64,000 bases of DNA. Source: Azospirillum sp. TSA2s. Lineage in GTDB: Bacteria > Pseudomonadota > Alphaproteobacteria > Azospirillales > Azospirillaceae. Of this stretch, positions 44,442-52,352 are shown piece by piece. The translations under genes were made by a program, and so were the position numbers. The notes under the pieces are model-generated. The model was not told the origin of the DNA. It ran no database searches and worked only from the letters and a program-made list of their open reading frames with translations. The DNA lies in assembly GCF_004923315.1 (NCBI RefSeq), contig NZ_CP039642.1, positions 519,837-583,836 on the forward strand, written 5' to 3'. Every line of letters begins with the position of its first letter. Within the stretch, counting starts at the first letter, position 1.

Positions 44442-44931
44442 CGGCGCCGGGCTGGACCAGCCGGCCTTCGGGCAGGAAGAACAGGCTGACCGTGCCGATC
44501 CACAGGCCCCAGCGGTAGACGTTGGCCCGGTTGATCAGCGCATCGCCCGGCTGCAGCCACATCCAGTCGTCGAACCGCACGCGCCAGCGGTCGCCGCCGA
44601 CCTTCAGCGCCATCTCATAGGTCCAGTTCAGCGCGTTGCCGGCCGACCGCCCCACCGCCGTGCCGATCACGTCGTCGGCCCGCCCCTCATAGGATCCCCC
44701 GGCAGTTCTGACGATGCGCCAGACCCGGCGGTCGGTCTCGCCGTCGGCATAGACGAAGCGTTCGTCCAGCACCAGTTCCTGCCCGTCCCACTGCCCGTCG
44801 ATGGCGACGGTGAAGCTGCGGCGCAGTGTGCCGAACCGGTCCTCGAACACGCCCCAGGCATGGGTGCGCCCGGCGAAATAGCGCTCGATCCGCAATTCGG
44901 GCGTGTTGCCGGCGAAATCCCCGATCTTCAT
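44404..44931 (-). CDS. DUF3833 protein
   Basis: 175 residues from the ATG at 44931 in a longer frame. FAGRTHAWGVFEDRFGTLRR in the first third and WDGQELVLDERFVYADGE and DGETDRRVWRI later are typical of DUF3833, a lipocalin-like beta-barrel family of unknown role that usually travels with CFA-like methyltransferases. Most members carry a lipoprotein or export signal; this one, from the start given, does not show one. Last gene of the sigma-E-dependent operon, 17 bases after the methyltransferase. Confidence 0.88.
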   Translation of the reverse strand: MKIGDFAGNTPELRIERYFAGRTHAWGVFEDRFGTLRRSFTVAIDGQWDGQELVLDERFVYADGETDRRVWRIVRTAGGSYEGRADDVIGTAVGRSAGNALNWTYEMALKVGGDRWRVRFDDWMWLQPGDALINRANVYRWGLWIGTVSLFFLPEGRLVQPGAVNPAEQRPAAAE

Positions 44932-44948
44932 CGCGAGCGGCCCTCCGC

Positions 44949-46211
44949 TTACGGCTTGCGAAAGCGCCAGAGCCCGACATCGATGGTCCCGGCGCGGAAC
45001 CCGGCCTCGCAATAGGCGAGGTAATAGTCCCACAGCCGGCGGAACCGGTCGTCGAAGCCCATTGCCGCCACCTGCGGCCCGGCTTCCAGGAAGCGCCGCC
45101 GCCACTCCGCGCAGGTCCGGGCATAGGAGTCGCCGAACGTCTCCACATGCTCCACCACCAGCCCGGCCCGCTCCGCCTCGGCACGCAGGGCCGACGGGCA
45201 GGGCAGCATGCCGCCAGGGAAGATGTGGCGCTGGATGAAGTCGCAGCCGCGGCGGTAGCGCGGGAAGCGGGCGTCGTCGATGGTGATCGCCTGCACCACC
45301 GCCGCCCCGCCGGGCACCAGCCGGTCGCGCAGGGCGGCGAAATAGCGCGGCCAATGCTCCTCCCCCACCGCCTCGATCATCTCGATGGAGACGATGCGGT
45401 CGAAGCTTCCGCCGGCGTCGCGATAGTCCATCAGCCGCAGATCGACTTGGCCCGCCAGCCCGGCCCGCTCCAGCCGCGCACGGGCGAAGGCCAGCTGCTC
45501 CGCCGACAGGGTCAGCCCGACGACCGAGGCGCCGCGGCGGCCGGCCAGATGTTCGGCCATCCCGCCCCAGCCGCAGCCGATCTCCAGCACCCGGTCGCCG
45601 GGTGCGAGTTGCAACAGGTCGGCGACGCGGGCGATCTTGACCTCCTGCGCGTCCTCCAGGCTCTGGCCCTCCCGCTCGTACAGGGCGGAGGAATAGGTCA
45701 TGCCGGGATCGAGCCACAGCCGGTAGAAGTCGTTGCCCAGGTCATAGTGGAAGGCGATGTTGCGGCGGCTGCCGCGGCGGGAGTTGGCGCGGCTGCGGTG
45801 GAACAGCCGGTTGGCCGCCGCCGCCGCGACCGTGCCCCTGAAACCCCCTTTTTTGGCCCCGCCACCGATCGCAGCCTCGTTGCGGATCGCCAGTTCGATC
45901 AGCGCCGGCAAATCGCCGCTGCGCCACAGCCCGTCGCCATAGGCCTCGGCCATACCGACCGCGCCGCCCAGCATCAGCCGCCGCGCCGCGGCATCGTCGA
46001 GCAGCGTCAGGTCGGCCCGCGGCCCCTCGGCCGGATCGCCGACGCACATCGTCCGCCCGTCGGGCAGGCGCAAGCTCAGCTCGCCCCGGCGGATGCCGCC
46101 GGCCATTTTCACCAGGGCGCCGGTCCACAGGTCGCGTCCGGTCACCAGCCGCAGCCACCGAGGGTGACGTCGAGGCGCGGTCGCAGCGATGTCGGTAGCG
46201 ATGTCGGTCAT
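44949..46211 (-). CDS. Cyclopropane-fatty-acid-synthase-like SAM methyltransferase
   Basis: 420 residues. N-terminal CFA domain, then SAM-binding VLEIGCGWGGMAEHLAGR at about 217-234, FHYDLGNDFYRLWLDPGMTYS before it, and DRIVSIEMIEAVGEEHW and FIQRHIFPGGMLPC after it, all as in CFA synthases. The enzyme would add a methylene or methyl group from SAM to the double bond of a membrane phospholipid acyl chain. Rhodobacter and Rhodopseudomonas relatives in sigma-E regulons are linked (from memory) to methylated furan fatty acid synthesis, so that product is as likely as a cyclopropane ring. The ATG overlaps the DUF1365 stop. Confidence 0.92.
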   Translation of the reverse strand: MTDIATDIAATAPRRHPRWLRLVTGRDLWTGALVKMAGGIRRGELSLRLPDGRTMCVGDPAEGPRADLTLLDDAAARRLMLGGAVGMAEAYGDGLWRSGDLPALIELAIRNEAAIGGGAKKGGFRGTVAAAAANRLFHRSRANSRRGSRRNIAFHYDLGNDFYRLWLDPGMTYSSALYEREGQSLEDAQEVKIARVADLLQLAPGDRVLEIGCGWGGMAEHLAGRRGASVVGLTLSAEQLAFARARLERAGLAGQVDLRLMDYRDAGGSFDRIVSIEMIEAVGEEHWPRYFAALRDRLVPGGAAVVQAITIDDARFPRYRRGCDFIQRHIFPGGMLPCPSALRAEAERAGLVVEHVETFGDSYARTCAEWRRRFLEAGPQVAAMGFDDRFRRLWDYYLAYCEAGFRAGTIDVGLWRFRKP

Positions 46212-47206
46212 GAATGGCCTTCTCGGAAACGGTCAGGAACGACGATATCTTTCACGACGGTCACCGGCTGCGCCGGGGCCGGCGGGCGTGGGCGGATCGC
46301 CAGCCCCTTGCGCCACAGGTGCAGCGCCTCCCAATGGATGCCGGCGACCACCTTGGCGGTCATCAGCGGGTGGCGGGCCCAGGCGCGCAGGATGGCGCCG
46401 TCGGTCAGCTCCACCCGCCTCAATGTCAGCGACGCGTGCAGCACCGGACCCCCGGCGTCGGTCTGGCGGATGGACACCGCCATCGACTCCCCCGCATCGC
46501 CCATGGGCGGGCGGATGCGGAAGTGATAGGCGGTCTCCATGTCCATGAAGGGCGAGACGTAGAAGCGCTTGTCGCAACTCTGGCGCACCAGCCCGTCCGG
46601 TCCGGGCGCCGCCGGGATCAGATAGGCGTGGCGCTGACCGAAGGTGTTGGACACCTCATGGATGATGGCGGCGAGCGTCCCGTCCCGGCGGTGGCAGAAC
46701 CAGACGCAGAGCGGATTGAAGACGAAGCCCAGCACCCGCGGAAAGCACAGCAGGCGGATCGGCCCGCCCCCTTCGATCCCGGCGGCGGCAAGCTGATCTT
46801 CGGCCCACTGCTTCAAGCCCTCCATCCCCCTCTCCCCCCCGGGGAGAGGGTCGGGGTGAGGGGGATTCACGGGGTGGATTCCGTGGGAGCGGGAAGTGCG
46901 CGACTCTTGAAGATCCTCGATATGCGTCCCCCTCACCCTAACCCTCTCCCCGGGGGGGAGAGGGGACTCTCCCGGCGTTGGAAGAGGCTCCACACCACCC
47001 AGCGGCCCGAAATCGCGGTCTCGGAACCCGATCAGCCCGAAGCGGTTGTGGGCGAACAGCCGCAATTCGCGGTCCAGCCGGGGAAGCTCGTCCAGATCGG
47101 CCAGCAGGCTGAACACCCGGTAGGACAGGCGGTGCCGCACCGGCTTCACCCGGTGGTGCATCACCGTGCCGACATAGAGGCCGGAGGCGAAGCGGGGCGC
47201 CTCCAT
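46208..47206 (-). CDS. DUF1365 protein with an in-frame repeat insertion
   Basis: 332 residues from the ATG at 47206, which overlaps the stop of the FAD oxidoreductase gene (TGATG). MHHRVKPVRHRLSYRVFSLL at the start, LLCFPRVLGFVFNPLCVWFC, HEVSNTFGQRHAYL and KRFYVSPFMDMETAYHFR are the DUF1365 motifs. The family is usually about 260-270 residues. The excess lies between RDRDFGPLGG and LKQWAEDQL, where about 47 codons (46965-46826) come from dispersed repeat family 2 and read as a Pro/Gly/Arg-rich loop (SPLPPGERVRVRG ... DPLPGGERG). The frame stays open, so the protein may still work. Function of the family is unknown. Confidence 0.9.
   Translation of the reverse strand: MEAPRFASGLYVGTVMHHRVKPVRHRLSYRVFSLLADLDELPRLDRELRLFAHNRFGLIGFRDRDFGPLGGVEPLPTPGESPLPPGERVRVRGTHIEDLQESRTSRSHGIHPVNPPHPDPLPGGERGMEGLKQWAEDQLAAAGIEGGGPIRLLCFPRVLGFVFNPLCVWFCHRRDGTLAAIIHEVSNTFGQRHAYLIPAAPGPDGLVRQSCDKRFYVSPFMDMETAYHFRIRPPMGDAGESMAVSIRQTDAGGPVLHASLTLRRVELTDGAILRAWARHPLMTAKVVAGIHWEALHLWRKGLAIRPRPPAPAQPVTVVKDIVVPDRFREGHS
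46826..46965. repeat. Dispersed G-rich palindromic repeat, family 2, copy 5 (inside a gene)
   Basis: CCCCTCTCCCCCCCGGGGAG (46826) to CCCCGGGGGGGAGAGGGG (46948-46965), with a core (GGGTGGATTCCGTGGGAGCG, TCTTGAAGATCCTCGATATG) that matches copy 2 at 12418 in inverted orientation. It lies wholly within the DUF1365 coding region. Confidence 0.88.
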
Positions 47207-48585
47207 CACGCGGTCTCCAGCTCTGCGCCACGGATTGCCGGCACCGGTCCCACATGGATGCGGCCCGACGGGTTCGGCACCGTCCAGGGCCGGCGCACGC
47301 CGCCCAGCGCCTCCGCCACCGCCAGCCCCGCCTGCGCCCCGTCCTCGTGGAAGCCGGCGCCGAAATAGGACCCGGCGAACCAGGTCCGCCGCCGGCCCTG
47401 CAGGCTCCACAGTTGCCGCTGCGCCGCCAGCGCCTCCATCCCGAAGATCGGGTGGTCGTAGAGCACGCTGCGCAGGATGCTGCCGTCGCGCGGCGGGCGG
47501 ATGGGGTTCAGCGTGACGAACAGGTCGCGCTCCTGCGGCAGGAAGCCCTGCAGCCGGTTCATCCAGTAGGTCACGCACAGAGCGTCCTGATCTCCATCTT
47601 GGCCGCCATCCCCCCGCTCGGCCAGATAGTTCCAGCTCGACCACACCGCGCGGCGCTTCGGCATCAGGGCGGGGTCGCCGTGCAGGATGGCGAGGTTGCG
47701 CTCATAGCCGAAGGCGCCCAGCAGCCGGCGCTCCTCCCCGCCGGCATCCTCCAGCAGGGCCAGCGCCTGATCGGCATGGGTGGCGATCACGACATGGTCG
47801 TGGGCGCGCACGTCGCCGCGGCGGTCGCGCAGCAGGACGCGGCCCTCCTCGCGGACGATGCCCTCCACCGCGCAGTTCAGACGCAGGGCGCCGGGCATGT
47901 CGGCCAGGATGCGGCCGACATAGCTGCGGCTGCCGCCCTCCACCGTGCGCCAGACCGGCCGGCCCTTGAGCTTCAGCAGGCCGTGGTTGTCGCAGAAGCG
48001 GATGAAGGCGGCGGCGGGATGGCCGCGCATCGACTCCGCCGGGCTGGACCAGATGGCGGCGGCCATCGGCAGCAGATGGTCGCGGATGAAGGCGTCGGAA
48101 TAACCGCCGCGGTCCAGCACGTCGCCCAGCGTCAGCGTCTCCGCTGCCGGGTCGGCCAGAAGGCCCGGAGCTTCGCGGTAGAAGCGCAGAATGTCGGCGA
48201 TCATCCGCCAGAAGCGCGGGCGCAGCAGGTTGCGTTTCTGCGCGAACAGGGCGGCGGGCGTGCCGGCATACTCCACCCGCCCGCCGTCCAGCGAGGCGGA
48301 AAAGCTCATGTCCGTCGCCCGCGTCGGCACGCCCAGATGGTCGAACAGGGCGACCAGATTGGGATAGCAGGGCTCGTTGTAGACGATGAAGCCGGTATCG
48401 ACCGGGCCGGCGCCGTCAGCCTCCACCGTGTTGGCATGGCCGCCCGGCCGGTCCTCCTTCTCATAGAGGGTGACGCGGTGCGCCTTCGACAGCAGCCAGG
48501 CCGCCGACAGCCCGGCGATGCCGGAGCCGACCACCGCGATGTCGAGCGGAGCCGGCGAGGTGAGGTCGGGCGGAGAAAGCGGCAT
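47206..48585 (-). CDS. FAD-dependent oxidoreductase (amine-oxidase/desaturase-like)
   Basis: 459 residues from the ATG at 48585, with AAGGACC upstream; the 508-residue frame would cross the promoter. DIAVVGSGIAGLSAAWLLSK is the FAD-binding dinucleotide fold, followed by YEKEDRPGGHANTVE. FIVYNEPCYPNLVALFDHLG and FIRFCDNHGLLKLKGRPVWR (pieces of longer motifs) and GSYFGAGFHEDGAQAGLAVAE at the end are typical of the COG2907 subgroup always found with DUF1365 and CFA-like genes. It probably oxidises or desaturates a lipid chain before methylation, which is inference. First gene of the operon. Confidence 0.9.
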   Translation of the reverse strand: MPLSPPDLTSPAPLDIAVVGSGIAGLSAAWLLSKAHRVTLYEKEDRPGGHANTVEADGAGPVDTGFIVYNEPCYPNLVALFDHLGVPTRATDMSFSASLDGGRVEYAGTPAALFAQKRNLLRPRFWRMIADILRFYREAPGLLADPAAETLTLGDVLDRGGYSDAFIRDHLLPMAAAIWSSPAESMRGHPAAAFIRFCDNHGLLKLKGRPVWRTVEGGSRSYVGRILADMPGALRLNCAVEGIVREEGRVLLRDRRGDVRAHDHVVIATHADQALALLEDAGGEERRLLGAFGYERNLAILHGDPALMPKRRAVWSSWNYLAERGDGGQDGDQDALCVTYWMNRLQGFLPQERDLFVTLNPIRPPRDGSILRSVLYDHPIFGMEALAAQRQLWSLQGRRRTWFAGSYFGAGFHEDGAQAGLAVAEALGGVRRPWTVPNPSGRIHVGPVPAIRGAELETA

Positions 48586-48689
48586 GGGGGCGGTCCTTGG
48601 GGATCTTGTCGGGGGCGGATCTTGTCGGGGGGGCTGGCGGTGCGTCGACCCGGAGCCTAACCCGAAATGGGTAGGTCCGGCTTGTGATC

Positions 48690-48719
48690 GGGATACGGTC
48701 ACAAATCGTCGTTGGATCA
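48690..48719 (-). promoter_or_regulatory. RpoE-type promoter of the FAD-DUF1365-CFA-DUF3833 operon
   Basis: On the minus strand TGATCC (48719-48714), 18 bases, TATCCC (48695-48690). Leader of about 100 bases to the ATG at 48585. Confidence 0.72.
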
Positions 48720-48768
48720 TCGCCACGCCCACGCTTTACCGCCAGCCCCGAAAAGACGGGATCGGCGG

Positions 48769-48798
48769 TGATCCGAAGCACAGGCTGCGGCGTATCCT
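48769..48798 (+). promoter_or_regulatory. RpoE-type autoregulatory promoter of rpoE-chrR
   Basis: TGATCC (48769-48774), 18 bases, TATCCT (48793-48798). It differs from the divergent motif at 48690 only in the last base of the -10 element. It lies just four bases before the ATG at 48803, so that ATG would be at or before the RNA start. Confidence 0.72.
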
Positions 48799-48802
48799 GG
48801 CC

Positions 48803-49477
48803 ATGATCGCCCAATTGGCCTCCCTTCTGACGCATGCCGCCGGAGCCGACCGGACGCCGGATCCCAAAAGGATCGGACAGGGCGCCCGCGTGTCGGCCAA
48901 ACCGGCGGTGGCCGATCCCGCCGCCGCAAGGCTGGCGGCGGACCAGTCGGCCGATCTGGTCGCGGTGGCGGCGGGCGACCGGGCGGCCTTCGCCCGGCTG
49001 TTCGCCCATTTCGCCCCGCGGGTGAAGGCCTACATGCTGAAGCTGGGGATGCCGGCGCAGCGGGCGGAGGATCTGGCGCAGGACACCATGCTGTCGGTGT
49101 GGCGCAAGGCCTCGCTCTACGACCCGGCGAAGGCGGAGGCGGCGACCTGGGTCTTCACCATCGCCCGCAACCTGCGCATCGACATGCTGCGCCGCGAACG
49201 CCATCCGGAGGTGTCGGACGACGAACTGCTGGAGCATGAGGACGACCGCCCCCGCGCCGACGAAATGCTGGACGGCGACCGCCGCGCCCGCCGCCTGCGC
49301 GGCGCGCTGGCCTCGCTGACGCCGGAACAGGCGGAGGTGGTGCAGCTGTCCTTCTTCGCCGACCTCGCCCACCCGGCCATCGCCGAACGGCTGGACGTTC
49401 CCCTGGGCACCGTGAAATCGCGCCTGCGCCTGGCCATGGCCAAGATCCGCAAGGCGCTGGGAGACGACGACCGATGA
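48803..49477 (+). CDS. rpoE: ECF sigma factor, RpoE of the RpoE-ChrR type
   Basis: 224 residues from the ATG at 48803. Region 2: AFARLFAHFAPRVKAYMLKLG, AEDLAQDTMLSVWRKA and WVFTIARNLRIDMLRRER in order. Region 4: LTPEQAEVVQLSFFADLAHP and GTVKSRLRLAMAKIRKAL. This is the ECF11 type that answers singlet oxygen in photosynthetic and related Alphaproteobacteria. Its own promoter ends four bases before this ATG, so the working start may be the GTG at 48890 (195 residues, AGGG upstream), closer to the usual length. The stop overlaps the chrR ATG by four bases. Held inactive by ChrR until stress. Confidence 0.94.
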   Translation: MIAQLASLLTHAAGADRTPDPKRIGQGARVSAKPAVADPAAARLAADQSADLVAVAAGDRAAFARLFAHFAPRVKAYMLKLGMPAQRAEDLAQDTMLSVWRKASLYDPAKAEAATWVFTIARNLRIDMLRRERHPEVSDDELLEHEDDRPRADEMLDGDRRARRLRGALASLTPEQAEVVQLSFFADLAHPAIAERLDVPLGTVKSRLRLAMAKIRKALGDDDR

Positions 49478-50190
49478 CCGCCCGACAACCCGCCGCCCGC
49501 CAACTTTTCCTGCCGAATCACCACCCCAGCGACGCCCTGCTGGTGGCCTATGGCGCGGGCAGCCTGGGAGAAGGGCTGTCGCTGGCCGTCGCCGTCCACC
49601 TCGCCCATTGCCCGGACTGCCGCGCCACCCTGGCGGAGGTGGAGGCGCTGGGCGGCGCCCTGCTGGAGGATCTGCCGCCGGCCCCGCTGGAAAGCCTGTC
49701 CCTGTCCGCCACCCTCGACCGCCTGGAGCGGGAGGAGGCGCCGGGCAACCCCTGCAAGGCCATGCGGATACGGCCGCGATGCAGCCACCCCGCCGGCCCG
49801 GCCGCCGCGTCCCTTCCGGGTCCGCTGCGCTCCTATGTGCCCTCCCTGGAGACCCTGTCCTGGCAGCGGCTGGCTCCCGGCGTGCGGCGGGTGGAGTTGC
49901 TGCCGCGCACGTCGTCGGGCGGCGCGGCCCAGCTTCTGCGCATCGCCCTCGGCACCGCCCTGCCCCATCACGGCCATGGCGGGCTGGAGCTGACCGTGGT
50001 GCTGAGCGGCCATTTCGCCGACGAACTCGGCCGCTACGGCCCCGGCGATCTGGCGGAGGTCGATGGCGACACCAACCACCAGCCCATCGCCGACAGCCAC
50101 CGCGACTGCATCTGCCTGATCGCGACCGATGCGCCGCTGCGCTTCACCGGCCTGATGGGCCGGCTGATGCAGCCCTTCATCGGGCTATAG
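49474..50190 (+). CDS. chrR: Zinc-binding anti-sigma factor ChrR
   Basis: 238 residues. The N-terminal anti-sigma domain has the zinc ligands in HHPSDALL, then HLAHCPDCRA (His-x3-Cys-x2-Cys). The C-terminal domain is a cupin: GTALPHHGHGGLELTVVLSG, ELGRYGPGDLAEVDGDTNHQ and HRDCICLIATD. In Rhodobacter sphaeroides this protein binds RpoE and releases it when singlet oxygen appears. Translationally coupled to rpoE. Confidence 0.94.
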   Translation: MTARQPAARQLFLPNHHPSDALLVAYGAGSLGEGLSLAVAVHLAHCPDCRATLAEVEALGGALLEDLPPAPLESLSLSATLDRLEREEAPGNPCKAMRIRPRCSHPAGPAAASLPGPLRSYVPSLETLSWQRLAPGVRRVELLPRTSSGGAAQLLRIALGTALPHHGHGGLELTVVLSGHFADELGRYGPGDLAEVDGDTNHQPIADSHRDCICLIATDAPLRFTGLMGRLMQPFIGL

Positions 50191-50216
50191 GGTGGGGGCT
50201 ATAGGGTGGGGGCTGC

Positions 50217-50900
50217 CTACAGCAGATCCTTGAACAGCAGCTGCGCCGGCGGCTCCTTGTCCTTGCCCCGCTTGCGCGCCTTCCCCTTCGCCTTTTCCTT
50301 CGCCACGTCGGGTGGCAGTTCGGCTGCCGGTTCGGCCGGCGCTTGGGCTGCCGCTTCGGGCTGCTCCACCGGCAATTCCGGTGCGGCCATCGGCGGTTCC
50401 GGCGCCGCCTGCGCGGCCGGTTCCTGAGCGACGGGTTCCGCCACGACCGGCTCCGGCGCCGTCACCGATTCGGCCACCACCTCGGCCACCGGCTGTGCGG
50501 TTTCGGGCGCCGCCTCCACCTTTTCCTTCTTCTTCCGGGCCGGCCGGCGCGGCGCGACGCCGACGCCTTCCTTGGCGCGCTGCTTGGCCTTGTCGCGGGC
50601 CTGGGCCTCCGGAGCCTCGGGGTTGTCGGTCAGCCATTTGCGGCGCTTGATGACCTCGTTCACCCGGCCCTGGTTCACGCCCAGCTGGAAGGCGATCTCC
50701 TGCTGGGTCATGTTGGTGGTCTCGTGCAGGTGCAGGATCTCGGCGGCCAGCTCCGGCGTCATCTTGCGCCCGGTCAGGCGCCGGGCCGGCCGGACGGAGC
50801 GCTGGGAGCGGTCGCGCGCCCTCAGGGACTCAAGGATCTCCAGCGCGGCCGTGTTGCCCGCCGCCTTCAGCGCGTCCTCGAATTCCTTCAGCGTCGCCAT
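50217..50900 (-). CDS. HTH-containing protein with a long Ala/Pro/Glu-rich tail
   Basis: 227 residues from the ATG at 50900 (GGAGGGGG upstream). The N-terminal region starts MATLKEFEDALKAAGNTAAL. A helix-turn-helix follows at about 48-90 (MTPELAAEILHLHETTNMTQ, then EIAFQLGVNQGRVNEVIKRR), similar to sigma/resolvase-type DNA-binding helices. The rest is a disordered tail: a Lys/Arg patch (RRPARKKKEKV), about 75 residues of Ala/Pro/Glu, and a final Lys-rich KEKAKGKARKRGKDKE. A DNA-binding, histone-like or regulatory role is suggested by the layout. Not recognised as a named family. Convergent with chrR. Confidence 0.75.
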   Translation of the reverse strand: MATLKEFEDALKAAGNTAALEILESLRARDRSQRSVRPARRLTGRKMTPELAAEILHLHETTNMTQQEIAFQLGVNQGRVNEVIKRRKWLTDNPEAPEAQARDKAKQRAKEGVGVAPRRPARKKKEKVEAAPETAQPVAEVVAESVTAPEPVVAEPVAQEPAAQAAPEPPMAAPELPVEQPEAAAQAPAEPAAELPPDVAKEKAKGKARKRGKDKEPPAQLLFKDLL

Positions 50901-51023
50901 AAGTCCCCCTCCTGCTGTCGTCGGCCCGTCCCCTGCCGGTCCCCGCAGCAACCGGCAGGATCACAGATAGTTCGCCGTCTGGCGATGGAAAAGCCACCAT
51001 GGATGTCGGGGAAAGCATGGCGG

Positions 51024-52046
51024 TCAGGCCGGAAAGCGCAACTCGATGCGCGTGCCGCTGCCGCCGGTCGCGCCATAGCTCAACTCGCCGGACAGCTGGG
51101 CGGCCAGGCTTTGGATGATCTTCCAGCCCAGGCTGGGCAGGCGCTGCACGTCGAAGCCGTCCGGCAGGCCGATGCCGTCGTCCATCACCAGCAGATGCAG
51201 TTGGTCCGGCTGGCCCGGCACCGCGCGCAGGTCGATGGTCACGGTGCCGCCATCCTCGGCGAAGGCGTGTTTCAGGCTGTTGGTCAGCGCCTCCACGATC
51301 AGCATGGCCAGCGCCAGCAGCCGTTCAGGCGACTTGGGCGCGGCCTGCACCGTCACGCGGCAGTCGATGCCGGGGACGCCGGCCGCCTTCAGCATGTCGC
51401 GGCACAGCCCCTCGACATGGCTGCCGAAATCGTCGCCGGAGCGCGGGTCGTGCAGGCGCCGGTGCACCTGCGCCATGGTGTGCAGCCGCCGCCCCGCCTC
51501 CTCCAGCGCCGCCAGCGCCCCTTCCGGCGTATGGCCGACGGTCCGCCGCTGCAAATCCAGCAGGGCGGAGACGAACTGCATGTTGTTGGCGACGCGGTGC
51601 TGCAGCTCGTGGAACATGGTGGTCTGCGCCTCCAGCAGGGAGGCGGTGCGGCCGCGCTCCTCCTGCAGGCGGGCCAGCGTCATCTGCATGCCGTGGATCA
51701 GCGCGATGTCCACCGCAACCACCACCGCATAGAAGGCCAGCGCCAGCCCGACCGATCCATCCAGCCCGAAACTGTCGAAGGGCGGGATGAAGAAATACCA
51801 GGCGGCCAGCCCCGACAGCACCGCCGTCACCACCCCCGGCCCCAGCCCGGCGATGAAAGTGGTCAGGATCACCGCCGGGAAGAAGGTGAGATAGGGAAAG
51901 CCGGACGGCAGGGTGTTGTCGACCAGCCGGCGCAGCAGCAGGGCGGTGGCGAAGGTCAGCAAGGCCATGCCATAGCGCGCCACCGGGCCGCGCGACAGCA
52001 GCGAGAAGCGCGCGAACAATTGCCAGACCGGCCGATCGGACCCCAT
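51024..52046 (-). CDS. HWE/HisKA_2 histidine kinase with a DUF4118 membrane sensor
   Basis: 340 residues from the ATG at 52046 (GGGGGAAG upstream); the frame opens at 52091. Four membrane segments in the first 130 residues make a KdpD-like DUF4118 domain (LPYLTFFPAVILTTFIAGLG type sequence, here SGFPYLTFFPAVILTTFIAG). The phosphoacceptor box is ELQHRVANNMQFVSALLDLQ, then an ATPase domain with EALTNSLKHAFAED and DDGIGLPDG. It is membrane bound, unlike the short kinase at 2728, but of the same HWE type. No response regulator adjacent. Confidence 0.9.
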   Translation of the reverse strand: MGSDRPVWQLFARFSLLSRGPVARYGMALLTFATALLLRRLVDNTLPSGFPYLTFFPAVILTTFIAGLGPGVVTAVLSGLAAWYFFIPPFDSFGLDGSVGLALAFYAVVVAVDIALIHGMQMTLARLQEERGRTASLLEAQTTMFHELQHRVANNMQFVSALLDLQRRTVGHTPEGALAALEEAGRRLHTMAQVHRRLHDPRSGDDFGSHVEGLCRDMLKAAGVPGIDCRVTVQAAPKSPERLLALAMLIVEALTNSLKHAFAEDGGTVTIDLRAVPGQPDQLHLLVMDDGIGLPDGFDVQRLPSLGWKIIQSLAAQLSGELSYGATGGSGTRIELRFPA

Positions 52047-52352
52047 CGACGTCACTTCCCCCAATTCCCTGCACTGCCATATCACCGGCACTCATCGCTT
52101 GTAGGGCCGGCGGGCAACCTGCGCACGTGAAATATCGGGCCGAAGGCGTGACCATCTAAGGGCGAGGCCCGGCCGCGGGGTTCGCAGGTCAGTCGGCCGA
52201 TTTGTCCAAAGCTGTTCACAATTCCGCCACATCCGTTCATGCCGGGCGGGCACTTTGTTCAATCCACGGAGCGATTGTGACCTTGCGCGGCGGCCGGGAC
52301 CTCCCCTGCCCCGGCGCCCTCGAAACGAATAAGGCTGAAGGAGCCCCGCCCC
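52047..52352. other. Intergenic region between the kinase and aapJ
   Basis: 306 bases holding the divergent promoters of the kinase and aapJ. I see a short CAATC/GATTG inverted repeat near 52260-52277 but no reliable -35/-10 pair, sigma54 site or riboswitch. Confidence 0.5.

Noticed and set aside
52047..52352. Sigma54/NtrC promoter for aapJ
   Set aside because: No GG-N10-GC element with the proper flanks was found.
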